Shown piece by piece: positions 35,079 to 48,218 of a stretch of DNA of 64,000 nucleotides. Made by a program: the position numbers and the translations under genes. This stretch comes from Phymorhynchus buccinoides (taxonomy: Eukaryota; Mollusca; Gastropoda; Neogastropoda; Raphitomidae): assembly GCA_017654935.2 (NCBI GenBank), contig CM065686.1, positions 22,352,732-22,416,731 on the forward strand, in the 5' to 3' direction. The notes below the pieces were generated by a model. That model was not told the origin of the DNA. It ran no database searches and worked only from the letters and a program-made list of their open reading frames with translations. Position 1 is the stretch's first letter. Each line of letters starts with the position of its first letter.

Positions 35079-37254
35079 TTAACCCTCTGGGCACGATGAC
35101 CTCCGGTCGGGGCTCCCCGGGACGGGCATGATAAGCCACGATTGCGGCTCAGTTCATATTTCGCGCTGAACTTTGGCCAATCAAATAAGCAAATACAGCT
35201 AACCAATCAGAAAGCTCGTAGCACTCATACGACTTCCGGCTGTCTGAATCTAACCATTCTATCGCGCGCGCGCGCGCGCGCGTGTGTGTGTGTGCGTGTG
35301 CGTGTGCGTGTGCGTGTGTGCGCGTACGTGTGTGTGTGGACCCGTTTGTGTGCCAGTGTTTCCCATAGGGGTGAAATGCGAGAGTCCCAGGGACTCCCTG
35401 TGCAAAATTTTAAGAGTCCTTTTCATATTTTTAAGAGTCCCCTAAGTATATGATAAAAAATGCTTTAACAAAAGCAAATACATGCTACATGCACAGTGAA
35501 CACACAGGCAAACACATGTGCATAACCCCTGGAAATGGAATAGGCTGACTACAGAGAGAGAGAGAGTGTGGGGGGGGGGGGACAAACAGATCGATATATG
35601 GACAGAGAGACAGGCAGACAGACACACAAGCGTACACACACACTTGCATATGCAGTAGCTTATGTTTTTGAGATGATGCCATTCACATATCTAAAAAAAC
35701 GGCTTGATGCTGCTGCTTTTTCCTCTGTCGAACTTGCAAAAACCGTTCAGATTTGGTCAACGAAGAAATCAGACCTAAAACTTGAAGCACTTCACTCTCG
35801 CGAACAAGCATTCAGAAGTAAACAAAGATCGTTTTGGAATGACCGGACATGTGTCTGCTTTAGAAAGGAAAACCCCGGATGGTCAGAAACAAGACTGACA
35901 ACCAGGAAAACCAAAGCAAACAGACTGACCGCTGTGGCACGAAGCGAAAATCGGGTTCGGAGTTTTGATATGGAAAAGTTGGGGTGGCTTGACCTAATTC
36001 CAACGATCCTACAAGTTGCAGACGATGTCTGAGCGAGTCCGAAACTAGCAAACATATTCTTCTGCCCCTTTCCTACTCGTGGCTTCATCTGGGGAGGCAT
36101 GGCTGGTTTTAAACACGAATTGTTGTCAAAAGGCCGAGAACGATCTTGCTTAGCACTAGAAGACTAGGTCACGCTGGAACTTTATTTGGTCTTCAAAAAG
36201 ATGGATCGGAAAAGCTTTACCGAATGTGCAATGCCGCCATTTCTTCGTTTCGGCGTTCGTTTCGCCAGATACAACTTTTTAGTTCTGATTATGGTCCGAG
36301 GCTGCGGAATAACTAAGTTTAGCAGACGACAGAATCCGTGAAGTTGTTGACTGCTTTGACGAAAAATCAATCGGTCAGATGACCGCCTGCCTGCTAAAGC
36401 TATCGGTCAAAATCGAAGAATGAACCCTGCTGTCTCGGTCTGTTGAAAAAAGTGTGCGTCCCATGGGACGCCCAGAGCTGAAATCAAAGAGTCCCTCTGT
36501 GATTTTTGTGCTTCAGGGACGCACATATGTGCGTTATGGGAAACACTGGTGTGCTATGCGAAGATGCATGTTTTTATGTCTATGAATATGTCACACCGTG
36601 AGGGTGAGGGTGGGTATGCGAGCGCGTCTGAGTATGTTTGATATGTCTGTAATTTTGTATGTGGGGCGATTCTTAGTTTTTGTAAAGCGCCATGAGTAGT
36701 ACACCTAGAATGCGCGCTATATAAATATTCTTTATTATTATTATTATTATATAATATCGGTCAGTTTGCATTTGTTTGTGTGAAAATGAGTGATGAAAGG
36801 AGTGATTGTGAGGATGAGGATGAGTATGTTGCCGATAGTTACTCTGATGCAGACTAGGAAGGTAATTAGGCTTGTATTTGTGTTGCAAAGTGAAGGAACA
36901 GGGTTCGAAGTGAAGAAAAGGGTTCGACTGCATGGTTTTGTGATGTCTGACAGTGACACGAGCAGATCATCGTCGGATGGGGTGGGGGTGGGGTTAGTTG
37001 CAGCCACAGTGAAAGTGCTTTACTGGATAAGTGGATTACTGCTGTCACCATATTCAAGGCAATTTTTCTTTATTTTTTCATTGCAAAATTCAAGCTTTCT
37101 TCTTTCTAAATGTGTATAGGTTTCCCAGTCAAATGTTTGTATGAGAGATGAAAAGTGAAAATAAGAAGTACCGGTTGACGTTTCTGCAGTCTTCAATTTT
37201 ACGCCTGTCTTTTAGCTTATGTTTTTAACTTTTACGTCGTGCCCACAGGGTTAA
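35079..37254. mobile_element. 2.2-kb TTAA-flanked element with CCCTCTGGGCACGA ends
   Basis: TTAA-CCCTCTGGGCACGATGAC at the left and GTCGTGCCCACAGGG-TTAA at the right: a piggyBac-type target and ends. It sits in the internal TTAA of a family A MITE. Its own interior is interrupted by the 35354-36548 element. I see no transposase motif in what remains. A LINE-like 3' end (GCGCTATATAAATATTC plus ATT run) lies at 36.67-36.75 kb. Confidence 0.75.
35354..36548. mobile_element. 1.2-kb element with CAGTGTTTCCCATA ends and 6-bp target duplication
   Basis: CAGTGTTTCCCATAG to TTATGGGAAACACTG, flanked by GTGTGC on both sides. It has the same kind of ends and duplication length as 21473-21965. It contains a weakly open plus frame (35568-36032) with no recognisable domain. 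Confidence 0.75.
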
Positions 37255-37512
37255 AGATATTTTGGGGCTGAAAAATGGCTGGCGGTGAAAGGGTTAAAGA
37301 CCCACCAGATCATGTTCAAATCACGGGTTTCACATGTTTTCCCTCTTATAGCTGGTAAGAAATCAGGTTTGACTCCCATACAAATGCTTCCCAAATTGAA
37401 AAGGAAACATCATTTTAAAGAGCAGCCTCAATTTTAAGTTGGGGCATTTGTATGTGGGTCACAGCTACCCAGAAAAACCAAGGGACTTAATCGTGGTGGG
37501 TCAGTAAAGTCA

Positions 37513-37572
37513 CACTTTGAGGGAACAAATATCTTTACTAAACTAACTAAAGATATTTGTTCCCTCAAAGTG
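37513..37572. repeat. 25-bp perfect inverted repeat, 10-bp loop
   Basis: CACTTTGAGGGAACAAATAT... at 37513-37537 pairs with 37548-37572. Confidence 0.9.
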
Positions 37573-38298
37573 TCTGGAACTCTTTTCTAATTGTATGCCT
37601 AAAATTAATACAGACAGGCACACTTCAAGATACTTTTCCTTTTATTTCCCTTGGCTCTGCTTCTTGCACAAACTTTGCACTGAAACTAGGCCTCATGAAA
37701 ACAAACCTGGTCAAAATACTTGCGCTTTCCCGCCATCTTGGTGGTGGACAGCAGTGAAAGTCATTTTTACCGAAATCAACACAAATTTCACAAAGCTTTA
37801 TCGAATGACCCACCATCCACATGTAGGCCTAGTACACAACAGAACATCGCATAAAACAATTCTTCTTCTTCTTCTTCTTCTTCTCTTTAGGGCACACCTA
37901 TCTATATTGCTAAAAACTCGGGACTTTACTGGTGTTGCACTGCCTCCGGGCATTGCAGCCAGTATTGTTCCCACCATCTTTGTATTTACAAATGTCCCAT
38001 ATATGTGTCTATGACTGAGAGGACGTAAAACATAATTTTCATCATTCTCTTCAGGGCCCACGGTCAGTATGTTGACCATTCTGGCTCCATTCTGCTGGAG
38101 TCAGAATTAGTACCAAAGATAAAAAATAGATATGGAAAACAACAACCGTGGGTGCAAACACACCCATACTTTTATAGAGCAAAAACCATATGATTTTCAA
38201 CAATGAGTTTCATTGCACTAAACCGGCTTGCATGATTTAAGAGTCATGGACGGAGCATGGGGGTTTCCTGGTTGCATGGAACCCCCCTCAAATGCCTA

Positions 38299-38300
<2 letters not shown>
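37573..38300. other. Intergenic sequence, nothing assignable
   Basis: A (TTC)n run at 37861-37882; no supported exon. Confidence 0.4.

Positions 38301-38301
<1 letters not shown>

Positions 38302-38392
<91 letters not shown>
38302..38392. repeat. (CT)n microsatellite
   Basis: About 90 bp of CT, followed by a 27-bp duplication (TGATTCATCTATGGCCATTG twice). Confidence 0.9.
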
Positions 38393-38395
<3 letters not shown>

Positions 38396-38574
38396 CACTG
38401 ATTCATCTATGGCCATTGTTCTTATCATGATTCATCTATGGCCATTGTTTTATCATTAATAAACTATAATTTTAAAGAAAAATCTGCTTGATGATGAAGC
38501 CTGAGAGCGAATGTTACAAATGGAGCTAATTCAGAGGACAGCATCAAAACATGTAACAATGTGATCAAACAAAT

Positions 38575-41144
<2,570 letters not shown>

Positions 41145-41240
41145 GGTATTAGGTATTAGGTACTGTATAGTCACAGATGCGTCTCTGTGAAATTCGGTTT
41201 GCTCCCACTTGGAGAGTGCGTCGCAGCCATCAAAAAAAAA
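41145..41240 (-). repeat. SINE family D copy with (TTAGGTA)n tail
   Basis: ATTAGGTATTAGGTATTAGG precedes the inverse SINE D body, GTCTCTGTGAAATTCGG. Confidence 0.6.
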
Positions 41241-41246
41241 TTTGCA

Positions 41247-42193
41247 TGCAATTTTTGCGTGACTGATGAGGAAAGAAAGGAGTGGGGCGGATATGGCCAG
41301 GAATATTCACTGAATCGCCTATATTAAAACCATGGGTGTGTAAGCACCCACGAGGCACTGCGTGTGAGTTTAATAGCAGGGTACGGGAAGGGTTAAGAGG
41401 CAACGCTTAATAGGATAATAGTTGCCACTGTTTAGCCGTTTTGTTAACAAAAAGAAAAGAAAAAGCGGCCCTGATTACCCCAAGCAGGGCCGGACCTGGG
41501 GGGGGGGGGGGGGGGGGGGGGGGGAGGGGGGGGGGGGGGGGGGGTGTTCCTGGGTTCCGCCCCCCCCCCCCCCAGCCCAAAGCAAGTACCTCCGTTTCAG
41601 GTCTTTTTTTTGTTTTTGTTTTTTTGTTTGATGACTTGTATTTCCAGTCATTTTTATAATCATGGGTAAATCCGGTGAGAAAAAGACCCCCCACCCACCC
41701 TCCCCCTCGACGCAATTTACGAAATTTTGTCCCCCCTCGGGTTAATTGGTTGATAAAATTAGGACTTACAGGAGTGGCCGTCACATATCATGTACTTGTA
41801 GCACTGTTGCACTAAAAACTCTCAATGCAAGCGAGACAGGCTCTCCTGGAAAGGCCGATTGTTCAGCGTCTGAGGGTTTCCTTTTGGGCATCATGTCAGT
41901 AAGGACAGACTTTTATTATTAAAATGCTTAAAATGCTACTGCTTTCATTGTGTCATGGTTCTGATGGTTTTATAAAATTATATTCATGGAGAGGCCCAAA
42001 TTACATGTTGAAAATGCTGAAAATAGCATTAGTGTTAGCCGCCCTTCTATCTATATCTCCTCCAAACCGCTCGACTAGGCAGCAACTTGGGATTGTGTGT
42101 GTGTGTGTGCGTGTGTGTGTGTGTGTGTGCGCGCGTGTGCGTGCGTGCGTGCGCGTGTGTGTACGTTCAGATCCAGAGCAGAAAGACTGTTTT

Positions 42194-42261
<68 letters not shown>

Positions 42262-42292
42262 GCTTCAGAATAGTATTTATTGACATTGACAA

Positions 42293-42383
<91 letters not shown>

Positions 42384-42423
42384 GCTTCAGAATAGTATTT
42401 ATTGACATTGACAACTGAGTACT

Positions 42424-42507
<84 letters not shown>

Positions 42508-43158
42508 GGAACTAATAACACAGTTTACTTTTCTTTTTTTGCTTGCTCGTTTTGCTTATTCAGTGCATAACAGACTAGTGCTTTTTTTCGGTCCAGTATC
42601 TAGACCTTCCTTTTTTCGACACACTCTCACTATGGGGCTCAAACGTGATAAAATAGAAGTTGACTACCTAACTGGCTTTAGTATACTATGGGGCTCAGAC
42701 GAGCTAAAATACCAGTTAACTACTTAACTGGCATTATTATTCCAGTTAAGTACTTAACTTACCGGAAGCGAAAATCGCTTATACAAGTTAACTAGTTAAC
42801 GGACATTTCAAAGTCACTTAACTGCTTTTCCGTTTGAGATGAATTATTTTCTGAAGGTTTTGTAACACGCAATGTAATTGGTCGGAGGAACCCCCCCCCC
42901 CCCCCCCTAGGTCCGGCCCTGCTTGGGGTAATCAGGGCCGCTTTTTCTTTTCTTTTTGTTAGCAAAACAGCTAAACAGTGGCAACTATTATCCTATTAAG
43001 CGTTGCCTCTTAACCCTTCCCGTACCCCGCTATAAAACTCACACGCAGTGCCTCGTGGGTGCTTACACACCCATGGTTTTAATATAGGCGATTCAGTGAA
43101 TATTCCTGGCCATATCCGCCCCACTCCTTTCTTTCCTCACCAGTCACGCAAAAATTGC
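41247..43158. mobile_element. 1.9-kb foldback with ~250-bp inverted arms
   Basis: Arms 41247-41498 and 42895-43158 are near-exact inverse copies (GTGGGGCGGATATGGCCAGG, GGTAATCAGGGCCG, GCAGGGCCGGACCT). Between them lie poly-G and poly-C runs, three long GA arrays and AT-rich sequence. No transposase found; a foldback or long-TIR transposon is likely. Confidence 0.75.
42199..42501. repeat. Three GA arrays separated by a repeated 36-bp spacer
   Basis: GA at 42199-42260, 42297-42382 and 42426-42501. The spacer CGCTTCAGAATAGTATTTAT... occurs after the first and second arrays, so spacer and array duplicated together. Confidence 0.9.
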
Positions 43159-43448
43159 GAAAGCTCATTTTAATTTCCAGCTCTACTTGTACAGATTACA
43201 TTGCTTCTACCTCTCAAGACACTTAGATTCTGCAACAACAATTAACATGATCTTGAAAACTTGACAGTAGCTGCTATGCTATGTATGAATGAGTGACAAA
43301 TGAAAAGTAGTTAGTTGCATGCCATGCTACTGGATTATGTTCACCAGACATGATTTTGTTGTTGCTGTTGTCTTACCCTGGCTTAAGTGCTTGGGCAATG
43401 GAATGGTAGTTTTGTGGGTAAGGTACATGTTTAACATCCAATGATTTA

Positions 43449-44175
43449 CAATTTCAAGTAGATTGCAGAGTGCTTCACCACTAGTGTGTTTTCTGGTAGA
43501 GTACCGGTAGGTTCTATGCTTTACTGCTCAATTTCAAGTAGATTGCAGAATGCTTCACCACTGGTGTGTTTTCTGGTAGAGTACCGGTAGGTTCTATGCT
43601 TTACTGCTCAATTTCAAGTAGATTGCAGAATGCTTCACCACTGGTGTGTTTTCTGGTAGAGTACCGGTAGGTTCTATGCTTTACTGCTCAATTTCAAGTA
43701 GATTGCAGAATGCTTCACCACTGGTGTGTTTTCTGGTAGAGTACCGGTAGGTTCTATGCTTTACTGCTCAATTTCAAGTAGATTGCAGAATGCTTCACCA
43801 CTGGTGTGTTTTCTGGTAGAGTACCGGTAGGTTCTATGCTTTACTGCTCAATTTCAAGTAGATTGCAGAATGCTTCACCACTAGTGTGTTTTCTGGTAGA
43901 GTACCGGTAGGTTCTATGCTTTACTGCTCAATTTCAAGTAGATTGCAGAATGCTTCACCACTGGTGTGTTTTCTGGTAGAGTACCGGTAGGTTCTATGCT
44001 TTACTGCTCAATTTCAAGTAGATTGCAGAATGCTTCACCACTAGTGTGTTTTCTGGTAGAGTACCGGTAGGTTCTATGCTTTACTGCTCAATTTCAAGTA
44101 GATTGCAGAATGCTTCACCACTGGTGTGTTTTCTGGTAAGTGGTAGAGTACCGGTAGGTTCTATGCTTTACTGTT
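43449..44175. repeat. Tandem array, nine copies of an 80-bp unit
   Basis: ATTTCAAGTAGATTGCAGAA recurs at 43451, 43531, 43611, 43691, 43771, 43851, 43931, 44011 and 44091. Units are almost identical; the main variant is CTAGTG/CTGGTG. Each carries GTACCGGTAGG. Confidence 0.95.
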
Positions 44176-44322
44176 TAATCTTTCAAAGCTTTGAGACAGT
44201 CTGTGGCAGTCAAAATTTGAATTATTTTTACAATGCTTTTTTCTTCATCCTGATATCACACATATACACACACACACACACACATTCCTTTTTTTGAATT
44301 TATTGAAACCCTGACATCAGTA

Positions 44323-44665
44323 CCGTAAAAACTGGACTATAAGAAGCACCTGCATATAAGCCGCATCACATTTTAGCATCCCATTTTAGCACCACAGTGG
44401 CTTAACACCCATGTCTAAAAGGCATCAGATCAGGGTCTGTTATCCAAAGACCCTGTTCTCTTAATTTTGGGAGACAAGGATGGGCCTTACTTTAAATATG
44501 TCACACAGGAATCCCCAATATTACAGACAGATTGTTTTCTCTACAGAGGTAAGTTTAATGGACATTTTTTGATGAAAAATGGCTGGCGGCGAAAGGGTTA
44601 AATTGACAAAATATTAGGTTTTTATTCACATATAAGCCGCACTAGTTTATAAGCCGCAGAGAAAA
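44323..44665. mobile_element. TTAA MITE family A inside another short repeat
   Basis: The family A copy occupies about 44370-44601 (right end GGCGGCGAAAGGGTTAA; left end lost). It splits a repeat with ACTGGACTATAAG and CATATAAGCCGCA words. Confidence 0.65.
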
Positions 44666-44714
44666 TTATATGTGATCTAAGGGAAAGTGCAGGATCTGAA
44701 AAGTTATGACCAAT

Positions 44715-45872
44715 TAACGTAATAACGATTTGTGATCAATGACATCAGGCTTTAGCAAAATCAACAAAGAGAACTCCAGTGTATTTCAAATCATTAATGT
44801 TTGTTAACCACTGATCAACCAGATTTGTTAGTGCTGTGTCACAGGAATGATTTGACCCAAATCCAGATTGATTAGGATGAAGTAAATCGTATTTAGAAAT
44901 GTGATATGTAATATATTTATTCATGTGCTTTTCGAGAGGTTTAGAAAGAAGAGAAAGTATAAATATTGGTAAAGAATTTGAGGGGTCTAATTTATTTCCA
45001 GATTTAAAAAGTGGTATGACTTTGGCCTGTTTAAGAAGATTAGGTATATGTTTATTATATATATATCTATAAAGGTTTCATGCCAGAACTCAAAGGCTTG
45101 GTCAGGGTCAGTGTACTGATAGACATGGGACAACTGCGATTCTGCTAAATCTCTAAGGAAGGCATCCTTATCGAAATTAGTGAAAGATCTGTAAGTAATA
45201 ATTTTATGTCCGGGCTTGGGAATCTTTATATCCTTTTTAAACCAAGTCACACATATAGGTAAATGGTCGCTGCAACCACAAAAGGGGGTACATGTTTCAA
45301 TTATGTTGTTTTTCACTGACATAAATGTGGTCAATCAATGTTTCAGATGTTGGAATAACACGGGTTGGGGAATCAATTAATTGAGTCAAACCAAAATTAT
45401 TATAACTTTGATGCCATCTAGGATTTCTTGTTAAAAAGTCTATGTTAAAATCACCAAAAAGAATGACTTCATTACCTGTAAGTGAAACGGCCTTCATCAT
45501 ATCTTGAAAATGTTCAAACCAGTTAACACGTTCAGATGGATTCCTATGCAGAAATCCAAGCAGTAAAGATTTGCTCTTTTTTATACTAAGCTCTATCCAG
45601 ATAGATTCAACTCGATAGTCTTCAAAAGCAGTAATCCGTTTGTATGTTAAAGAAAGACTAAAGTATCAAACCTGTTTGCAAAAGAGAGATAGGGTCTAAA
45701 CGAATGTGGTTGTATTCTGGAATAGAAATATCAGAATCAGGTATGTGCTCTGTTAACCTTGATTCGGCACAGCAAAATATATGAAATTGCTTACCAGAAT
45801 TCAAAATAATAGAGGCAAGCTCATCACGTTTATTAAGTACATGATTGATATTTCTAAGACCATGTTTGGTTG
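44715..45872 (-). pseudogene. Decayed non-LTR retrotransposon: endonuclease and start of reverse transcriptase
   Basis: Minus-strand pieces read as an AP-type endonuclease: CCAESRL, LFGDFNIDFL, LIDHIYVS and SDHLPI, each a known endonuclease motif. After an internal deletion, reverse-transcriptase blocks follow: AKVIPLFKSG, LLHPNQSGF, NHSCDTAL and GVLFVDFAKA. Frame changes occur near 45660 and 44740, and everything after the first catalytic block is missing. The motifs fit the CR1/L2/Jockey group. The copy is inactive. Confidence 0.8.
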
Positions 45873-46284
45873 GTCAGTCATACACAGTGGACATTTTATA
45901 AAACAAATAAATGCGCTTTCACAAAATTGAAAACGGCCAAAAGTATATGTACTGTAGTTGAATTACTAGACACACTTTCAATGTAGTTAAATTAGTAACA
46001 AATTAAAGCAACAAACAACAAAAAATGTTCAGCAAAAAAACAACACAAAAATTCCAAATATATAGTAGCAATTATATAATGTTCAAGCAAGTCAATATGA
46101 AACCCATACAAATTTCACAGATATTTAAAAACAAAATCCTTCGCAAAGAGAGAGAGAGTGAGTGAAAGAGAAAACCAAAGAGAGTCTCACAAAGAGAGAC
46201 ATAGATCGACCCACCGAGAGAGAAAGATACAGAGAGAAACTGAAACCGAGAGAGAGAGACAGAGAGAGTTAACCTATAGGCCTC
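45873..46284. other. AT-rich sequence and a purine-rich run
   Basis: Likely the remaining 5' part of the LINE, then GAGAGA-rich sequence at 46148-46270. No gene. Confidence 0.4.
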
Positions 46285-46500
46285 TGCAACTAGGGTTATT
46301 AACGCCCTTGACAGTGAGAGTGATGCCCTTGCTGGTCAGTACTGACAAGGACATTCACTCTTGCGAAAGTCAGCTATTTAGTGGCCTCAAATAGGGTTAT
46401 TGGTGAGAATTATCCCCTTGTTTGGTCAGTACTGAACCACCTCCACCCACCCACCAAGGGCATTCACTCTTGCAAAAGGTGTTCTTTGCAGTAGCCAATA
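46285..46500. mobile_element. MITE related to 10943-11285
   Basis: CTGCAACTAGGGTTATTAACG at the left and TTGCAGTAGCCAATAG at the right. Confidence 0.6.
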
Positions 46501-46762
46501 GACAAACAGAAAAAGAGAATGAGGCAAAATAGCCTGGTCTATTTTGCCTCATGAGGTTAACATGAGGTTAAATAGCCACTGCCTACAAGATAATAATATA
46601 CGAGTTAAGAACTAAAACGTCTGTAGATGCGTGCACATGTGTGTGTGTGTGTGCGCACGCGCGCGCGTGTACTGTAATGACGTCAAGCGTCAGGGGTCAT
46701 CAAAGCTACAAATTAGCCATGTATCAGTGATGAAAGCTTCAGCTGGAGATAAGGGAACCTGT

Positions 46763-46795
<33 letters not shown>

Positions 46796-47204
46796 TAATA
46801 CTAAGACGAATGTTTATTCAGAGAGAGAGAGCAATGAGCAGACAGGGTGTGGCGGCTTCATCACACACTGTAGACATTTACCACAAACTGTAACAGGGAA
46901 AACTATGTGCAGGCACACTTTCTCATAAAACTTTCGCTTATCCGTCTTGGAGAGCTCTAAGGGATGTCAGACACACGTTTCAGGTATCTGAAGTTTTGCT
47001 TATCCGTCGGGAAGTTAGTCTTCCAAAGAAGACCTTTGGCCGGGAAATGAAAATCGCTTTCAGGTATCCAAAGTTTCTCTTAACCGACTTTCAGGTTAAC
47101 GTACACCCACTGTACTCGCAAAAAGTCAAGCAACAAAATTACATTGGTGTTTAGACAGCCCTTTGAAAATGCATGGGCTAGCTTTTAATGTGTAATAATG
47201 CGTT
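46501..47204. other. Intergenic sequence with simple repeats
   Basis: GT and GA microsatellites at 46640-46795. GCTTATCCGTC and TTAACCGAC words at 46930-47110 suggest a pogo-like MITE remnant. No gene supported. Confidence 0.4.
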
Positions 47205-47536
47205 TGGATTTTAATGATGGGAGTCAGCAAGTGTGGAGACAGCCTGGGGAGAGATGTATGGCCTGTGCTGTTGTTGAACATGGCCGTTATGGAGGTGGCA
47301 GCCTAATGTTCTGGGTGGCATTTGGACTGGAGGACTTACAGACCTCGAGGTCTTCCGGAGGGGCACTGTGAACACTGTACGCTATTTGAATGACATCTTC
47401 AGACCTCAAGTGACTCTCCTGATGAGGAGGCTTGGTGCTGGATTTGTTTTCATGGATGACAACGCGCCATGTCACAGGGCACATGTCATCAGGAATGAGT
47501 TGAACACCAACAACATCGCCCATCTTGACTGTTCTC
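47205..47536 (+). pseudogene. Tc1/mariner transposase fragment (DDE region)
   Basis: The plus strand reads VWRQPGERC, VVEHGRYGGGSLMFW and, after a frameshift near 47330, a TVNTVRYLNDIF segment and FVFMDDNAPCHRAH. These are the blocks around the second and the middle aspartates of Tc1-like transposases. The N-terminal DNA-binding part and the end are missing; a SINE B interrupts the right side. Inactive. Confidence 0.8.
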
Positions 47537-47737
47537 CTTTGAGCTCCTCCGAAATCGGAAAGTGTCGGCTGTATGCTGACAGGTGAAAACTGAAAACGAA
47601 CACATACATACTTTACCCATTATGGCTCTCCAGGTGGGAGCAACCCGAATTTCACAGAGACGCCTCTGTGACTATAATGTACCTAACCTAGCCTAACCTA
47701 ACCTAACCTTTTGGCCTGGGAACGCAGAAGAAGGTGA
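47537..47737. repeat. SINE B tail half with a SINE D fragment inside
   Basis: CTCCTCCGAAATCGG to CCATTATGGC, then GGTGGGAGCAACCCGAATTT and an (ACCTAA)n tail (47631-47708), then the SINE B end CTGGGAACGCAGAAGAAGG. Confidence 0.65.
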
Positions 47738-48036
47738 GAGTGATATCCAAATCATCTTTATTATCTCATAACAGAGAAATTGCAGCCAGGTGCACACAAG
47801 AAAAACAACAATAAACACAGTTATGAACAACAAAGAATATGAACTAATAACACTGCAATGTTGTAATGAACAAACCGGACAAATATGAACAAATAGTCCA
47901 GTAAAAGCAAAACGCATTTTAAATACATTTTAAATCAAGACATAATCAGTTGAAAAACGAGGCAAGAATAACGCTTAAAAATGCAGCACTAATAGTACCT
48001 CCATCATCTCTACACAGACAATTTAGACAGCAGTAA

Positions 48037-48042
48037 TTTATT
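48037..48042 (-). terminator. Candidate polyadenylation signal of paralogue B
   Basis: AATAAA on the minus strand about 180 bp beyond the stop codon at 48219. Confidence 0.45.
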
Positions 48043-48218
48043 GCAGAACAAAAGGACTATACGTATTGGGTGAATGTATTCGCTCATGGTACTAAAAAAG
48101 TTAATGATATGCCAGTGCATGACTTTGTGTATCACTCAGCTCAGCCTTCTTCTTTCTCCCGTTTACAGATCGGTGCATTATAATTTCTACATCAGCATGA
48201 ACACCAAAACATCCAAGC

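Larger units (their letters stand above)
34608..37298. mobile_element. TTAA MITE family A host copy carrying two further TTAA insertions
   Basis: The outer copy starts at CCGCCAATGTCGC, its left TTAA lost, and ends GGCGGTGAAAGGGTTAA at 37298. It is interrupted at two of its internal TTAA words: by 34640-34882, a second family A copy in opposite orientation, and by the 2.2-kb element at 35079-37254. A LINE-like 3' end with a GATTT tail also sits at about 34966-35024. Confidence 0.8.
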
